Source of the DNA: CAYWFU01 sp964457585
GTDB lineage: Bacteria > JACRDZ01
DNA length: 19,175 nt
Reading direction: 5' to 3'
NCBI GenBank assembly: GCA_964457585.1
Contig: CAYWFU010000057.1
Span: 1 to 19,175 of the forward strand
Under the pieces are notes generated by a model that saw only the letters and a program-made list of their open reading frames with translations, ran no database searches and was not told the origin of the DNA. This document shows, in pieces, positions 6,627 through 14,858 of the stretch. The first letter of the stretch is position 1. Every line of letters starts with the position of its first letter. The translations under genes were made by a program, and so were the position numbers.

Positions 6627-7832
6627 TCATTTTATTCTGAATTTTACTATACAATTATTCATTGTGTCAACAACATATATTGATTTTTTTGTATCAACAG
6701 CTATCTGTGAGGCTTTAATAATTTCACCTTTATGTGTACCATATCTACCAAAACTGCAGATTGGATTACTTTCTTCATCAAATACATATATTCGATCTTT
6801 ATATATACCATAATAATTATTATCATTATCAACAATAATATTTACACATTCCCATAGAGGTACAGATTTCGTTGAAGTCACAATTGGTATACGTTTTACA
6901 ATTTGTTCCTGATTATCTATAATTTTAATAATATATTTACGTTCAATATCTTTTTTAATCTGTGCGTCTAATTCCTTCAATTTCAGCCGAGTATCTTTTT
7001 CTCTCTTTAATAAATCGTATTTTTTATCCTTAACATCTGAATCCAAACTTTCTTGTTTTTTACGCAGATCATATTGCTGTACCCTGTAATCATAGTAATC
7101 CTGCTTTTTGCGCTTAAGATCTTCAAATCGAATATTCATATCATTCTGCGATATTGGATTAGTACTATTAATATTGCTTTTCCATAAATGTTCATAATAA
7201 TCAACTAATTTTTTAAGCTCCCAATCCAGCTCCATCATTCTTTGTTCATTATCTTTATATTGTCTTTTATTATAATCAAAATCTCTATAATATGGACTGT
7301 CTCTTGTATCTAATTCTTCTCTTTCTTTTAATAATTCTTCTATTTCTTTTAAAAGATTTTCTTTTTCATATGAAAGATCTTCGTAAATATCTCGTCTTGT
7401 AATAAAATAAAACTGCTCCTTTTTATCTATAAAAATAAATTCTTCACCTGGTGTTATATCAATAGTATAGGCTAATTTTCCAACATTATTTAATTTTTTA
7501 ATAATATTTTTTTCTCTTATAAAAATATTATTTTCATTATCAATTTTTATCGGAATTTGCTCCAATTCATTTTTATGTACCATTAATTTACCAGTAGTAT
7601 CAAACTCAAATGATCCTTTTTGGTTTATTACATGCAAAATATTATTGTGATCTACAAAAACATCTCCTATTGTATTTGAAATGGTATAATCAAATTGATA
7701 TACTGGAGCCATATTATCATAATATATATAACCTATTCTTTCTTCTTCATTTTCAGCATAAATAGAAAAAGAAATAAAGAATAAAAATGAAAAAAATAAT
7801 TTTAAAATAAATGCCTTTTTTCTATTAAACAT
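6627..7832 (-). CDS. Secreted NHL-like beta-propeller protein with an inserted coiled coil
   Basis: Start chosen at the ATG at 7832: a purine-rich AGGAAAGGGG site precedes it and a signal peptide follows ('MFNRKKAFILKLFF' then a hydrophobic run ending IYA). That gives 401 residues; the longer open frame upstream runs into mlaD and is spurious. Propeller-like blades appear as repeated strand patterns: 'VFVDHNNILHVINQKG', 'IKIDNENNIFIREKN', 'FIFIDKKEQFYFITRR', 'IIVDNDNNYYGIYKD' and 'IAVDTKKSIYVVDTMNN', the last typical of NHL repeats. Between the third and fourth blades, about residues 150-285 are charged and heptad-like, predicting a long coiled-coil hairpin. Probably a periplasmic or surface scaffold; the substrate is unknown. 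It lies between mlaD and the HEAT-like gene, which suggests an envelope role. Confidence 0.7.
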   Translation of the reverse strand: MFNRKKAFILKLFFSFLFFISFSIYAENEEERIGYIYYDNMAPVYQFDYTISNTIGDVFVDHNNILHVINQKGSFEFDTTGKLMVHKNELEQIPIKIDNENNIFIREKNIIKKLNNVGKLAYTIDITPGEEFIFIDKKEQFYFITRRDIYEDLSYEKENLLKEIEELLKEREELDTRDSPYYRDFDYNKRQYKDNEQRMMELDWELKKLVDYYEHLWKSNINSTNPISQNDMNIRFEDLKRKKQDYYDYRVQQYDLRKKQESLDSDVKDKKYDLLKREKDTRLKLKELDAQIKKDIERKYIIKIIDNQEQIVKRIPIVTSTKSVPLWECVNIIVDNDNNYYGIYKDRIYVFDEESNPICSFGRYGTHKGEIIKASQIAVDTKKSIYVVDTMNNCIVKFRIK

Positions 7833-7866
7833 GATTACCCCTTTCCTGGATTTATAGTTAATGTCA

Positions 7867-7896
7867 TGTAGAGACGCAAAATTTTGCGTCTCCACA
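7867..7896. repeat. Near-perfect 30-base palindrome after mlaD
   Basis: GAGACGCAAAA (7871-7881) is followed directly by its complement (7882-7892), a 22-base perfect palindrome. After one A/C mismatch, three more pairs extend it. It starts a few bases after the mlaD stop and lies before the propeller gene. There is no T-run. It resembles small palindromic dispersed repeats known in many genomes; a role in mRNA processing or attenuation is possible. Confidence 0.75.
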
Positions 7897-7899
7897 GAT

Positions 7900-9540
7900 T
7901 TATTTCGCATACGATACCAATCCAAGTAAATATTTAATATCTTTATCTTCCAGCAGATATCGCATTCCAGCGTAATATCTTTCGCGATTAATAAAATTAT
8001 CAACTCCAAAAGTAAAATAAGCATTTTCAAACATATGAAACTCATTTGAAAATTTTAAACTTGGACGGGCTTTATCATTAAAATTATAAGCTGTCAATCC
8101 TGTTGATAATCTGTTATTAAATAATAAATAATTCGCCCCAACCCCGCCTGAAGATTCAACTACTCCAGCTCTAAGTACTAATTTATTAAAATAAGTCTGC
8201 CCGACTTCGACTGATATCTTATCCTTATCGCCAACATCATTTAGTTCAAGCTTATAATACTTTCCTTCCCTTGGTTCAATTTTAAAAACAAAAGAATTTT
8301 TGTAATCTTCTTTTATAATATCATTTTTATCTTTTGTATTTGGGAACCGATAATCCAGTTGATAACCCCAGAAGGTTCTAAGGTCAGTTACGCGTGAAAT
8401 TACTTTTCGCGAATCAACTACCAGTTCATTCACATTTTTATATAATTCTTTATCATGAATCATTTGACCAAGCGTGCCTTCTCCTTTATTCACTTTTTCA
8501 GAAATTTCACGCAATGAAGTAAGTGTCATTCGTAATTCAGGAGTAATTGTTTTAGCTTCTTCTACAGCTTTATTAAGATTATCATACAATTTAGAATCAT
8601 TAATTAATTTACCTAATGTACCGGGCCCTTTATCAATTTTTTCAGAAATTTCAACAAAAGTATTTGTCATCTGATTCAATTTCTGCGTGATTGATTCCAT
8701 ATTACTTAATACAATTGAAAGTTTTTTTTGATTCTCATCAGAAAAATTATTTATTGATTTTACTAATTTTAATAATTCATCGGCAAGAGCACCTGTTTTT
8801 TTATCAAGTGTTTGAGCAAGAGAATCGAGACTGCTCATAATATTATTTATTTTTCCCTTACTATCAACTGTAATATCTTTAAATTCTGATGAGGCAGAGC
8901 TGAAATTTGAAGTTGTTTTTTGAATATTTTTCTGGTTATCCTTAACCATTTTATGCAGATTTTCGATTATGCTGGCAACCATGGCTTGATTTTGTTTAAA
9001 TAATTCATTTAATCCTTTAGTAGATTCAGCTAAATTTGTCATAATAATATCCATATTGGTTTGCGATTTTTCGCTGATTACCATATCAAGGGTTTTCTGT
9101 AATTTTACAGTAAGCGCTTTTGTATCTGACATGATTTCACCAACTCCAACAGGATCACTTCCTACTAGCGGCGGGTCTCCTTCTTCATAATAAGGAGCAT
9201 CTTCCTTAACCATTTTAATATCAATATAACTTTCTCCAATTAAACCTTCTGAACTTATAAATATTTGACAATTATTTTTTATTTTTGTGTCCGGCAAATT
9301 TAATTCAATAATAACATGAACTTTATTATCTACAAGTTTTATTTCTTTTATAGAGCCAATTATAACGCCTGAAATCCTTGCATTAGCATCTTTTTTAAGA
9401 TTTCCGACATAATTAAAAGCAATTGGAACTTTGGGACCTACACGTCTGAAAGGATTAAGTTTGCCTACTGAAAATGTCATGCTTAATAATATCAGCATTG
9501 CAATAAAAGACATTAATCCAACTTTAACTTCTGTCTTCAT
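7900..9540 (-). CDS. mlaD: MlaD/MCE-domain lipid transport protein with beta-rich C-terminus
   Basis: 546 residues. The N-terminus 'MKTEVKVGLMSFIAMLILL' is the usual MCE opening: a short cytoplasmic tail and one membrane helix. The MCE domain (about 37-115) includes 'DANARISGVIIGSIKEIKL' and 'LIGESYIDIKM'. A long helical region follows (about 140-375), with two copies of the motif 'GxGTLGxxIxDxxLYxN'. The last ~165 residues are not part of the classic E. coli MlaD and look beta-rich and aromatic ('FVFKIEPREGKYYKLEL', 'AYFTFGVDNFI', 'YYAGMRYLL'), like outer-membrane barrel strands. MCE proteins form hexameric channels that carry phospholipids between membranes. The partner ABC genes mlaE/mlaF are not next to it. 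RBS AGAGGA; own promoter at 9586-9614. Confidence 0.9.
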   Translation of the reverse strand: MKTEVKVGLMSFIAMLILLSMTFSVGKLNPFRRVGPKVPIAFNYVGNLKKDANARISGVIIGSIKEIKLVDNKVHVIIELNLPDTKIKNNCQIFISSEGLIGESYIDIKMVKEDAPYYEEGDPPLVGSDPVGVGEIMSDTKALTVKLQKTLDMVISEKSQTNMDIIMTNLAESTKGLNELFKQNQAMVASIIENLHKMVKDNQKNIQKTTSNFSSASSEFKDITVDSKGKINNIMSSLDSLAQTLDKKTGALADELLKLVKSINNFSDENQKKLSIVLSNMESITQKLNQMTNTFVEISEKIDKGPGTLGKLINDSKLYDNLNKAVEEAKTITPELRMTLTSLREISEKVNKGEGTLGQMIHDKELYKNVNELVVDSRKVISRVTDLRTFWGYQLDYRFPNTKDKNDIIKEDYKNSFVFKIEPREGKYYKLELNDVGDKDKISVEVGQTYFNKLVLRAGVVESSGGVGANYLLFNNRLSTGLTAYNFNDKARPSLKFSNEFHMFENAYFTFGVDNFINRERYYAGMRYLLEDKDIKYLLGLVSYAK

Positions 9541-9585
9541 AAAAATCCTCTTATTTTGTAATGAAGAACCCTCTATATTAGTTAA

Positions 9586-9614
9586 ATATTACTTCCAGTA
9601 TTGCTTATTGTCAA
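9586..9614 (-). promoter_or_regulatory. Promoter for mlaD and downstream envelope genes
   Basis: On the minus strand, TTGACA (9614-9609), a 17-base spacer and TAATAT (9591-9586). It is back to back with the glmS promoter. The two -35 regions share TTGACAATAA in opposite orientation, forming an inverted repeat. Confidence 0.75.
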
Positions 9615-9635
9615 ACGATTTTTAATATTATCCCC

Positions 9636-9664
9636 TTGACAATAAATTGCTATTTTAGTATTTT
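9636..9664 (+). promoter_or_regulatory. Promoter for glmS
   Basis: TTGACA (9636-9641), a 17-base spacer and TATTTT (9659-9664). The expected leader is about 35 bases with AAAGGAAA at 9692-9699 as the ribosome binding site. It is too short for a glmS ribozyme. Confidence 0.65.
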
Positions 9665-9705
9665 TAGCAATATATTATTTCAAAATCAGATAAAGGAAAC
9701 TATAT

Positions 9706-11595
9706 ATGTGTGGAATTATTGGTTATATTGGGCAAAAAGAAGCTGTTCCTATACTTATTGAAGGATTAAAAAAACTGGAATACCGTGGTTATGATTCTGC
9801 TGGTATAGCAATTATTAAAAATGATAAAATTATTATTCATAGGAATGAAGGTAAAATTAAAAATTTAGAAGAAAAAATCGGGCAAAAGAATCTTTTATCT
9901 TCTATTGGCATAGGGCATACACGCTGGGCAACACATGGTAAACCATCTGAGGAAAATGCGCATCCGCATGTTGATTGCAGCGGTGATATGGTTATAGTTC
10001 ATAATGGTATAATTGAAAATTATCTTGAAATAAAAAAGCAGTTAATCAGTGAAGGACATATATTCAAATCTGAAACTGATACAGAGGTATTGGTACATTT
10101 AATCGAAAAATTCTACAATGAAATATCCAGTGATAAAATCAAAAAGCAAGATGATAATCTTAAAGAAAATAATAGTAAATTAGTAAAAGCTTTAAAACTT
10201 ATGAATGATAAAATTCGAGGAGCCTATGCTTTAGGAATAATGAGTACTAAAGAACCTGATAAAATAATTGCAATAAAAAATAGAAGCCCTTTAATAGTTG
10301 GAGTTGGAGAAAAAGAATTTTTTATCGCCTCAGATATACCTGCAATTTTAAATTATACCCGAAAAGTTATTTATCTGGATGATGGGGAAGCCTGTATTCT
10401 TACAAAAAAGAACTTTTTAATATTTAATCTCATCTCAGGAAAAACTATAAACAAAAAAATAAATGAAATATCATGGGACCCAATACAGGCTGAAAAAGGC
10501 GGTTATCGTCATTTCATGCTGAAGGAAATATATGAACAGCCTCGAGTTATCGAAGATACCATGCGTGGAAGATTATTAGAAAAAGAAGGTGAAATTAATC
10601 TATCTGAGATTAATTTAAAAAAGGAACAACTGGAAAAAATAAAGAAGATATTTATTCTTGCCTGCGGTACGTCATATCATGCTGGTATGGTCGGTAAATA
10701 TGTAATTGAGGAAAAACTGAGAATACCTGTTGAAGTTGATATTGCTTCAGAATTCAGATATAGAAATCCAATTCTTGATAAAAACACTCTTGTTCTTGCT
10801 ATTTCTCAATCCGGAGAAACTGCTGATACTCTAGCTGCTGTCAACCTAGTTCGAGAAAAAGGCACTAAGGTTATTGCTATTTGCAATGTCGTTGGCTGTT
10901 CGCTGTCACGTGAAGCGGATGGTATTATATATACTCATGCTGGTCCGGAAATTGGTGTGGCATCTACAAAAGCCTTTACTTCTCAGCTTGTAGCATTATA
11001 TATCTTTACTCTTTATTTGGGTAAAATATTAAAATTAATGGATTCATCCGAAATTGAAAAAATTGTCAGCGAATTAAGACAGATGCCGAAATATATTGAA
11101 GAAATTTTATCTGCAACTGAAAGCAGCATTAAAAAAGAATCCCGTAAATATTTTAATTATCTCAATTTTTTATATCTTGGCCGCGGGATAAACTATCCTA
11201 TTGCATTAGAAGGAGCATTAAAATTAAAAGAAATTTCATATATTCATGCTGAAGGGTATCCTGCAGGTGAAATGAAGCATGGGCCAATTGCTTTAATTGA
11301 TGATAAAATGCCGGTAGTTGTAATAGCACCTGAAGGAAAAATTATTGAAAAGATTATTGGCAATATTGAAGAGACAAAAGCTCGTGATGGGATTGTCATA
11401 TCCATTACAACAAAAGGCAATAAAATTATTGAAGAGAAAAGCGATGTTGTGTTTACTATTCCTGATACACTTGAAATATTATATCCCCTGTTGACTATTA
11501 TTCCTCTTCAGCTATTGGCTTACTATATTGCCATAAAACGCGGTTGCGATGTAGATCAACCTAGAAATCTGGCAAAAAGCGTAACGGTGGAATAG
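9706..11595 (+). CDS. glmS: Glutamine-fructose-6-phosphate aminotransferase (isomerizing)
   Basis: Converts fructose-6-phosphate and glutamine to glucosamine-6-phosphate, the entry step for peptidoglycan and lipopolysaccharide amino sugars. 629 residues, slightly longer than the usual ~610. The N-terminal class II amidotransferase domain starts 'MCGIIGYIG' (nucleophile Cys2 after Met removal) and has 'GIGHTRWATHG' and 'HNGIIENY'. Two SIS sugar-isomerase domains follow, with 'ACGTSYHAGMVGKY', 'SQSGETADTLAA', 'LGRGINYPIALEGALKLKEI' and the C-terminal 'DQPRNLAKSVTVE'. The extra length is partly a lysine/asparagine-rich loop near residues 140-160. It is divergent from mlaD and convergent with dut, whose stop lies only 4 bases beyond the glmS stop with no hairpin between, so the two transcripts must overlap. 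Confidence 0.98.
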   Translation: MCGIIGYIGQKEAVPILIEGLKKLEYRGYDSAGIAIIKNDKIIIHRNEGKIKNLEEKIGQKNLLSSIGIGHTRWATHGKPSEENAHPHVDCSGDMVIVHNGIIENYLEIKKQLISEGHIFKSETDTEVLVHLIEKFYNEISSDKIKKQDDNLKENNSKLVKALKLMNDKIRGAYALGIMSTKEPDKIIAIKNRSPLIVGVGEKEFFIASDIPAILNYTRKVIYLDDGEACILTKKNFLIFNLISGKTINKKINEISWDPIQAEKGGYRHFMLKEIYEQPRVIEDTMRGRLLEKEGEINLSEINLKKEQLEKIKKIFILACGTSYHAGMVGKYVIEEKLRIPVEVDIASEFRYRNPILDKNTLVLAISQSGETADTLAAVNLVREKGTKVIAICNVVGCSLSREADGIIYTHAGPEIGVASTKAFTSQLVALYIFTLYLGKILKLMDSSEIEKIVSELRQMPKYIEEILSATESSIKKESRKYFNYLNFLYLGRGINYPIALEGALKLKEISYIHAEGYPAGEMKHGPIALIDDKMPVVVIAPEGKIIEKIIGNIEETKARDGIVISITTKGNKIIEEKSDVVFTIPDTLEILYPLLTIIPLQLLAYYIAIKRGCDVDQPRNLAKSVTVE

Positions 11596-11599
11596 GGCA

Positions 11600-12028
11600 T
11601 CAATACACCCCTGATGATCCAAATCCTTTACCGCGATTTGTATCAGTAAGTTCTGATGCCAGAATAAAACCAGCTTGCTCAACTCGTTGAATAAGCAGCT
11701 GGGCTATACGCATACCCTGTTCAACTATAAAAAGCATTTTACCATGATTATGAAGTAAAATACCTACATTTTCTCTATATTCACTATCAATTACTCCGGC
11801 AAGTGTATCAATTCCAAATTTAACAGCAAGTCCAGAACGAGGCCAAACCAGCCCGACATAACCTTGAGGTATTTCCAAAGCAATATCTGTTTTAATCAGA
11901 GAATATTCTCCCGGCTTTATTTCTTTTTTTTCTGCGCTAAACAAATCAGCTCCGGCATCCCACCTGTTTTTTCTTTCCGGCAGTTTCCCTCTATCTGAGA
12001 GTAGCTTTACATTTATATTTATTGACAT
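11600..12028 (-). CDS. dut: dUTP diphosphatase
   Basis: Hydrolyses dUTP to dUMP, keeping uracil out of DNA and supplying dUMP for thymidylate. 142 residues, typical of the homotrimeric family. All five motifs are visible in order: 'DAGADLFSA' (1), 'PRSGLAVK' (2), 'GVIDSEYRENVGI' (3, with the catalytic-site Asp and Tyr), 'RIAQLLI' (4) and 'RGKGFGSSGVY' (5). It starts 3 bases after the lipase-like gene's stop, so it is in that operon and may depend on translational coupling since its own ribosome binding site is weak. Its end almost abuts glmS on the other strand. Confidence 0.97.
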   Translation of the reverse strand: MSININVKLLSDRGKLPERKNRWDAGADLFSAEKKEIKPGEYSLIKTDIALEIPQGYVGLVWPRSGLAVKFGIDTLAGVIDSEYRENVGILLHNHGKMLFIVEQGMRIAQLLIQRVEQAGFILASELTDTNRGKGFGSSGVY

Positions 12029-12031
12029 ATT

Positions 12032-13318
12032 TTATTTAATCCATTCACTTAATTGTTCCGCAACTCCATTACTGCTGCTTAATAGATGAAGATTGGAATG
12101 TTCATATAATAAATTATTTCCAGATTTATCGAGATTTTCATGATAGTATTTCCATCCCGAAATAGTTACAATTTCATTCCCGCGGGTTAAGTCTTTTTCT
12201 AAAACAAATTCATTTTCTATATATAAAAAAGTGGCACTTATTACACTTACCCAGATATCAGATTTTACCAGATGCCCGCCGCCAATATCTCCCGCAATTA
12301 CATAATATCTGGTTTTTATTTTTTCTTTATTAAAATCTTTATTAATCTGATAAAATTTAGAACCTGTAATCAAGTCATGAATACCGGGAAAACTTTCAAC
12401 TAAAGTTTCAGAAGTTTTAGGAAAAAGCGCTGAAGTAAATTCGGTAAAATTTCCGCCATTATTGGGTGTTCCAATCATAATTAGTTTATCAGCATTTTTA
12501 TCAAGACCAAGCTGTTCAACCGCATATCGGGCAACAAGACCACCCATGCTATGCGCAATAATATCAAATTTCACATCTGGATTTGAAGTAATATTTTTTG
12601 CAAGCCATTCAGCATTATTTGTTATACTATCGCCGCTTGCATATTGATAAAAAATAATATTATTATATTGATTTAAATTATAAATAGTTTTATAAAGTTC
12701 TTTCATGTTAAGCGGATTTGAACTAACACCATGAATTATGACGCAGTTTTTGCCCGGACTTTTTTCTGTTATAAAATCTTTTATATTTCCTTTAGCGCTT
12801 TCAACTAATCTATTTTGCTGATATAAATCAGTGATTAATCCTTCTTTTGTCGGGAAACTTAAGGTGATTAAAATTTTACTTAAAGAACTATCTAAATTCT
12901 CTTTCTTTAATGAAGGTATTTTCCCGCGTAAAATATTACTTGTTGAATCAAACTGAGTTTCAATTTTTTTCCATGTTCCGGAAGAGAAATCAAAGTAACA
13001 TAATGCAAACTGATTAATTAAATCATTATGTAAATTTGAAATCTCTTTTAATAGCGGTAATTCAATTATTATTTCACCTCCGGGATTAAAGGGTTTATCT
13101 GAATTAATTGAAAATGAAGGCAAAAGAGAAAAAAAATCAGAAGGGGACTGATGTTTTATAGATAATTGAGCATTAAAAGCCAATACATCTTTTGAAACAT
13201 GTATTTTAGGTATTAATAAATTATTATTTAAATTTAATTGGTTTTCTATAATTTTATATTTTGAACAACTAATGAGTATTAGGGAATATACAGTTATAAG
13301 TATTAAATTCTTTTTCAT
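12032..13318 (-). CDS. Lipase-like alpha/beta-hydrolase lipoprotein
   Basis: 428 residues. 'MKKNLILITVYSLILISC' is a lipoprotein signal with the acylated Cys at 18. After an N-terminal domain of about 170 residues that I do not recognise (beta-rich, 'GGEIIIELPLL'), an alpha/beta-hydrolase domain begins. It has the oxyanion-region 'CVIIHGVSSNP', the nucleophile elbow 'DIIAHSMGGLVARYAVEQL' with Ser257, and a C-terminal 'EHSNLHLL' that could supply the catalytic His (407 or 411). This pattern resembles the class 2 lipase and PGAP1-like acyl-hydrolase families. The substrate is not evident; being membrane-anchored it likely acts on lipids or esters in the periplasm. It lies behind the gpmI remnant and upstream of dut, with a strong GGAGG eight bases before the ATG. 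Confidence 0.82.
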   Translation of the reverse strand: MKKNLILITVYSLILISCSKYKIIENQLNLNNNLLIPKIHVSKDVLAFNAQLSIKHQSPSDFFSLLPSFSINSDKPFNPGGEIIIELPLLKEISNLHNDLINQFALCYFDFSSGTWKKIETQFDSTSNILRGKIPSLKKENLDSSLSKILITLSFPTKEGLITDLYQQNRLVESAKGNIKDFITEKSPGKNCVIIHGVSSNPLNMKELYKTIYNLNQYNNIIFYQYASGDSITNNAEWLAKNITSNPDVKFDIIAHSMGGLVARYAVEQLGLDKNADKLIMIGTPNNGGNFTEFTSALFPKTSETLVESFPGIHDLITGSKFYQINKDFNKEKIKTRYYVIAGDIGGGHLVKSDIWVSVISATFLYIENEFVLEKDLTRGNEIVTISGWKYYHENLDKSGNNLLYEHSNLHLLSSSNGVAEQLSEWIK

Positions 13319-13338
13319 TTTTCATACCTCCATTATAT

Positions 13339-13560
13339 TCAAGTTATAAGTAAAGACTTCCCGGTCATTTCAGCAGGTTGAGTTAGCCCAAACAATTCTA
13401 AAATGGTTGGAGCAATATCTCCCAGTCTGCCGTTTTTCTTAAGCTGCCAGTATGGCCTGCTGCCAACTGTAATCAAAGGAACTAAATTTGAAGTATGAGC
13501 TGTTTGCGGCTCTTTTGTATTATAATCAAATGAATATTTCATCTGCTTTTCTATATGCAC
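13339..13560 (-). pseudogene. gpmI: 3'-remnant of cofactor-independent phosphoglycerate mutase
   Basis: The frame encodes only the extreme C-terminus of GpmI: 'DYNTKEPQTAHTSNLVPLI' and 'GRLGDIAPTILELFGLTQP' followed by 'AEMTGKSLL' match the family's conserved ending, which includes the metal-binding His of the TAHT motif. About 73 of the usual ~510 residues are left. The nucleophile serine and every other metal ligand are gone. Similarity fades just upstream, at 'HIEKQM', where intact proteins have 'DHGNxExM'. Ten bases further on lies the stop codon of the enolase-like gene. There is no ribosome binding site before the only possible start (a GTG). It is therefore a broken gene whose 5' part was removed when the neighbouring cassette arrived. 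The lipase-like gene follows at once. Confidence 0.85.
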
Positions 13561-13572
13561 AAAACTGTTGGT

Positions 13573-14763
13573 TTATGTTATATAATTATCTCTATCTTTA
13601 AAAAATGAACTTAATGCAATAATGTTTGAATAATTTACAATTCTTTCTCTAATAGGTGATCCATTTTTTAAGTAATTAAAGCCAAAAGCTAAAGCAATAT
13701 GAGATAAAGTATCCTTTGCTGTTTCTCTGCTACGTTGACTACAAACCTTCATTACTCCTTTTTTTGAAGCTATCTCTACACTTTTTGATATTCTTGTTAT
13801 AGTACCAGCATGGTTTAATTTTATTACAACAGCATTAATAATTTTTTTGTTTATTGCATTTTTTATCATTTTTCTATTTCCAACAGTGATGTCATCACCT
13901 GCTATAAACTTATGAGGGAATTTTTTAATTATTTGTGCGTATTTCTCTTCTTCATGAATCGGAAAAGGATCTTCTATATATAAAATTTCAGGGAAGGTAT
14001 TAAGTAAATCTTCTATATATTGATCCTTCGATTGTCTGGCTGCAAAATCTATTCCTAATTCAATAGATTCATCCAAATGAGTTTTCTTTAAAAGTTCAAT
14101 TAATGTAGCAATGGCTTCTCGATCAGAAAGTTTTTGAGTAACTAAACACCCTTCTATACCTATTTTTATTGTTTTATCAATTTTCCTGATATGTTTAAAT
14201 AATTCAGTACGCAATTTAATAATTTTTTCAATTGAAATTTTCTTATCTTTTTTTGGCATAATCATTAGCTCTGTTATGCTCATGCGATTTTTATGATGTC
14301 CTCCCCCACCTAATACATTATACATAAATAGAGGGATTTTAGGAGATGTGTTATAAATTTCAGAAATATATAAATATAAAGGCTTTTGCTTATATACAGA
14401 GGCAGCTCTAGCTATCGCACAAGAGGTTGCTATACTTAAATTTGCACCCTTTATTCCAGTATCTGTTTCCCCAAGAATATTAACTATACCTTCATCTATT
14501 TTTTCCTGGTTTAAGATTGACTTCCCAATTAGAAATCTACGTAAATTTGTAAATATTTGCTCAGCTTTGTTTGATTTAAATGAAATGGGATCATATTCCC
14601 CTGTTGTAGTTCCAATAGGGGAAGCATCCCATTCAATAATACCTGCTTGTGTTTTTATGGCAACTCCGATTGTCATATCACCAATAGATAAAGGTACTTT
14701 TAAAAGTTTTACATCTGAAATTAATGATCTATCTAGCTTAGAGCGTGTGTAAAAAGTACTCAT
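13573..14763 (-). CDS. Divergent enolase-family protein
   Basis: 396 residues against about 430 for bacterial enolase. The enolase fold is traceable end to end. Retained (yeast numbering in brackets): H156 (H159), E165 (E168), E204 (E211) in 'IGIEGC', metal ligands D239 (D246), E264 (E295) in 'YIEDPF' and D290 (D320), K315 (K345) in 'VIKLNHAGT' and K366 (K396). Changed: the N-terminal S-R-G-N-P-T motif is absent, the mobile loop GAST is 'GTTTG' (Ser39 to Thr), and 'SHRSGETED' reads 'CSQRSRETAKD' (His373 to Gln). The core acid/base and metal residues argue for an active enzyme that abstracts a proton next to a carboxylate, but the changes affect substrate and phosphate contacts, so the substrate may not be 2-phosphoglycerate. 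It is the last gene of the cassette. The nearest GGAG is 13 bases before the ATG. Confidence 0.8.
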   Translation of the reverse strand: MSTFYTRSKLDRSLISDVKLLKVPLSIGDMTIGVAIKTQAGIIEWDASPIGTTTGEYDPISFKSNKAEQIFTNLRRFLIGKSILNQEKIDEGIVNILGETDTGIKGANLSIATSCAIARAASVYKQKPLYLYISEIYNTSPKIPLFMYNVLGGGGHHKNRMSITELMIMPKKDKKISIEKIIKLRTELFKHIRKIDKTIKIGIEGCLVTQKLSDREAIATLIELLKKTHLDESIELGIDFAARQSKDQYIEDLLNTFPEILYIEDPFPIHEEEKYAQIIKKFPHKFIAGDDITVGNRKMIKNAINKKIINAVVIKLNHAGTITRISKSVEIASKKGVMKVCSQRSRETAKDTLSHIALAFGFNYLKNGSPIRERIVNYSNIIALSSFFKDRDNYIT

Positions 14764-14858
14764 TGAGTGATATTATCTCCACAATATCAGATTAGTAATA
14801 TAATTTTTCTACTATACCCTTATTTATTATAAAATTTAATATTTTAAACAAATAAGAC

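Noticed and set aside
7833..8045. Long N-terminal extension of the propeller protein
   Set aside because: It overlaps the end of mlaD on the same strand and crosses the palindrome; the ATG at 7832 has a strong ribosome binding site and a signal peptide.
9665..9705. glmS ribozyme in front of glmS
   Set aside because: Only about 35 bases separate the likely transcription start from the ATG, which is too short for the ribozyme core.
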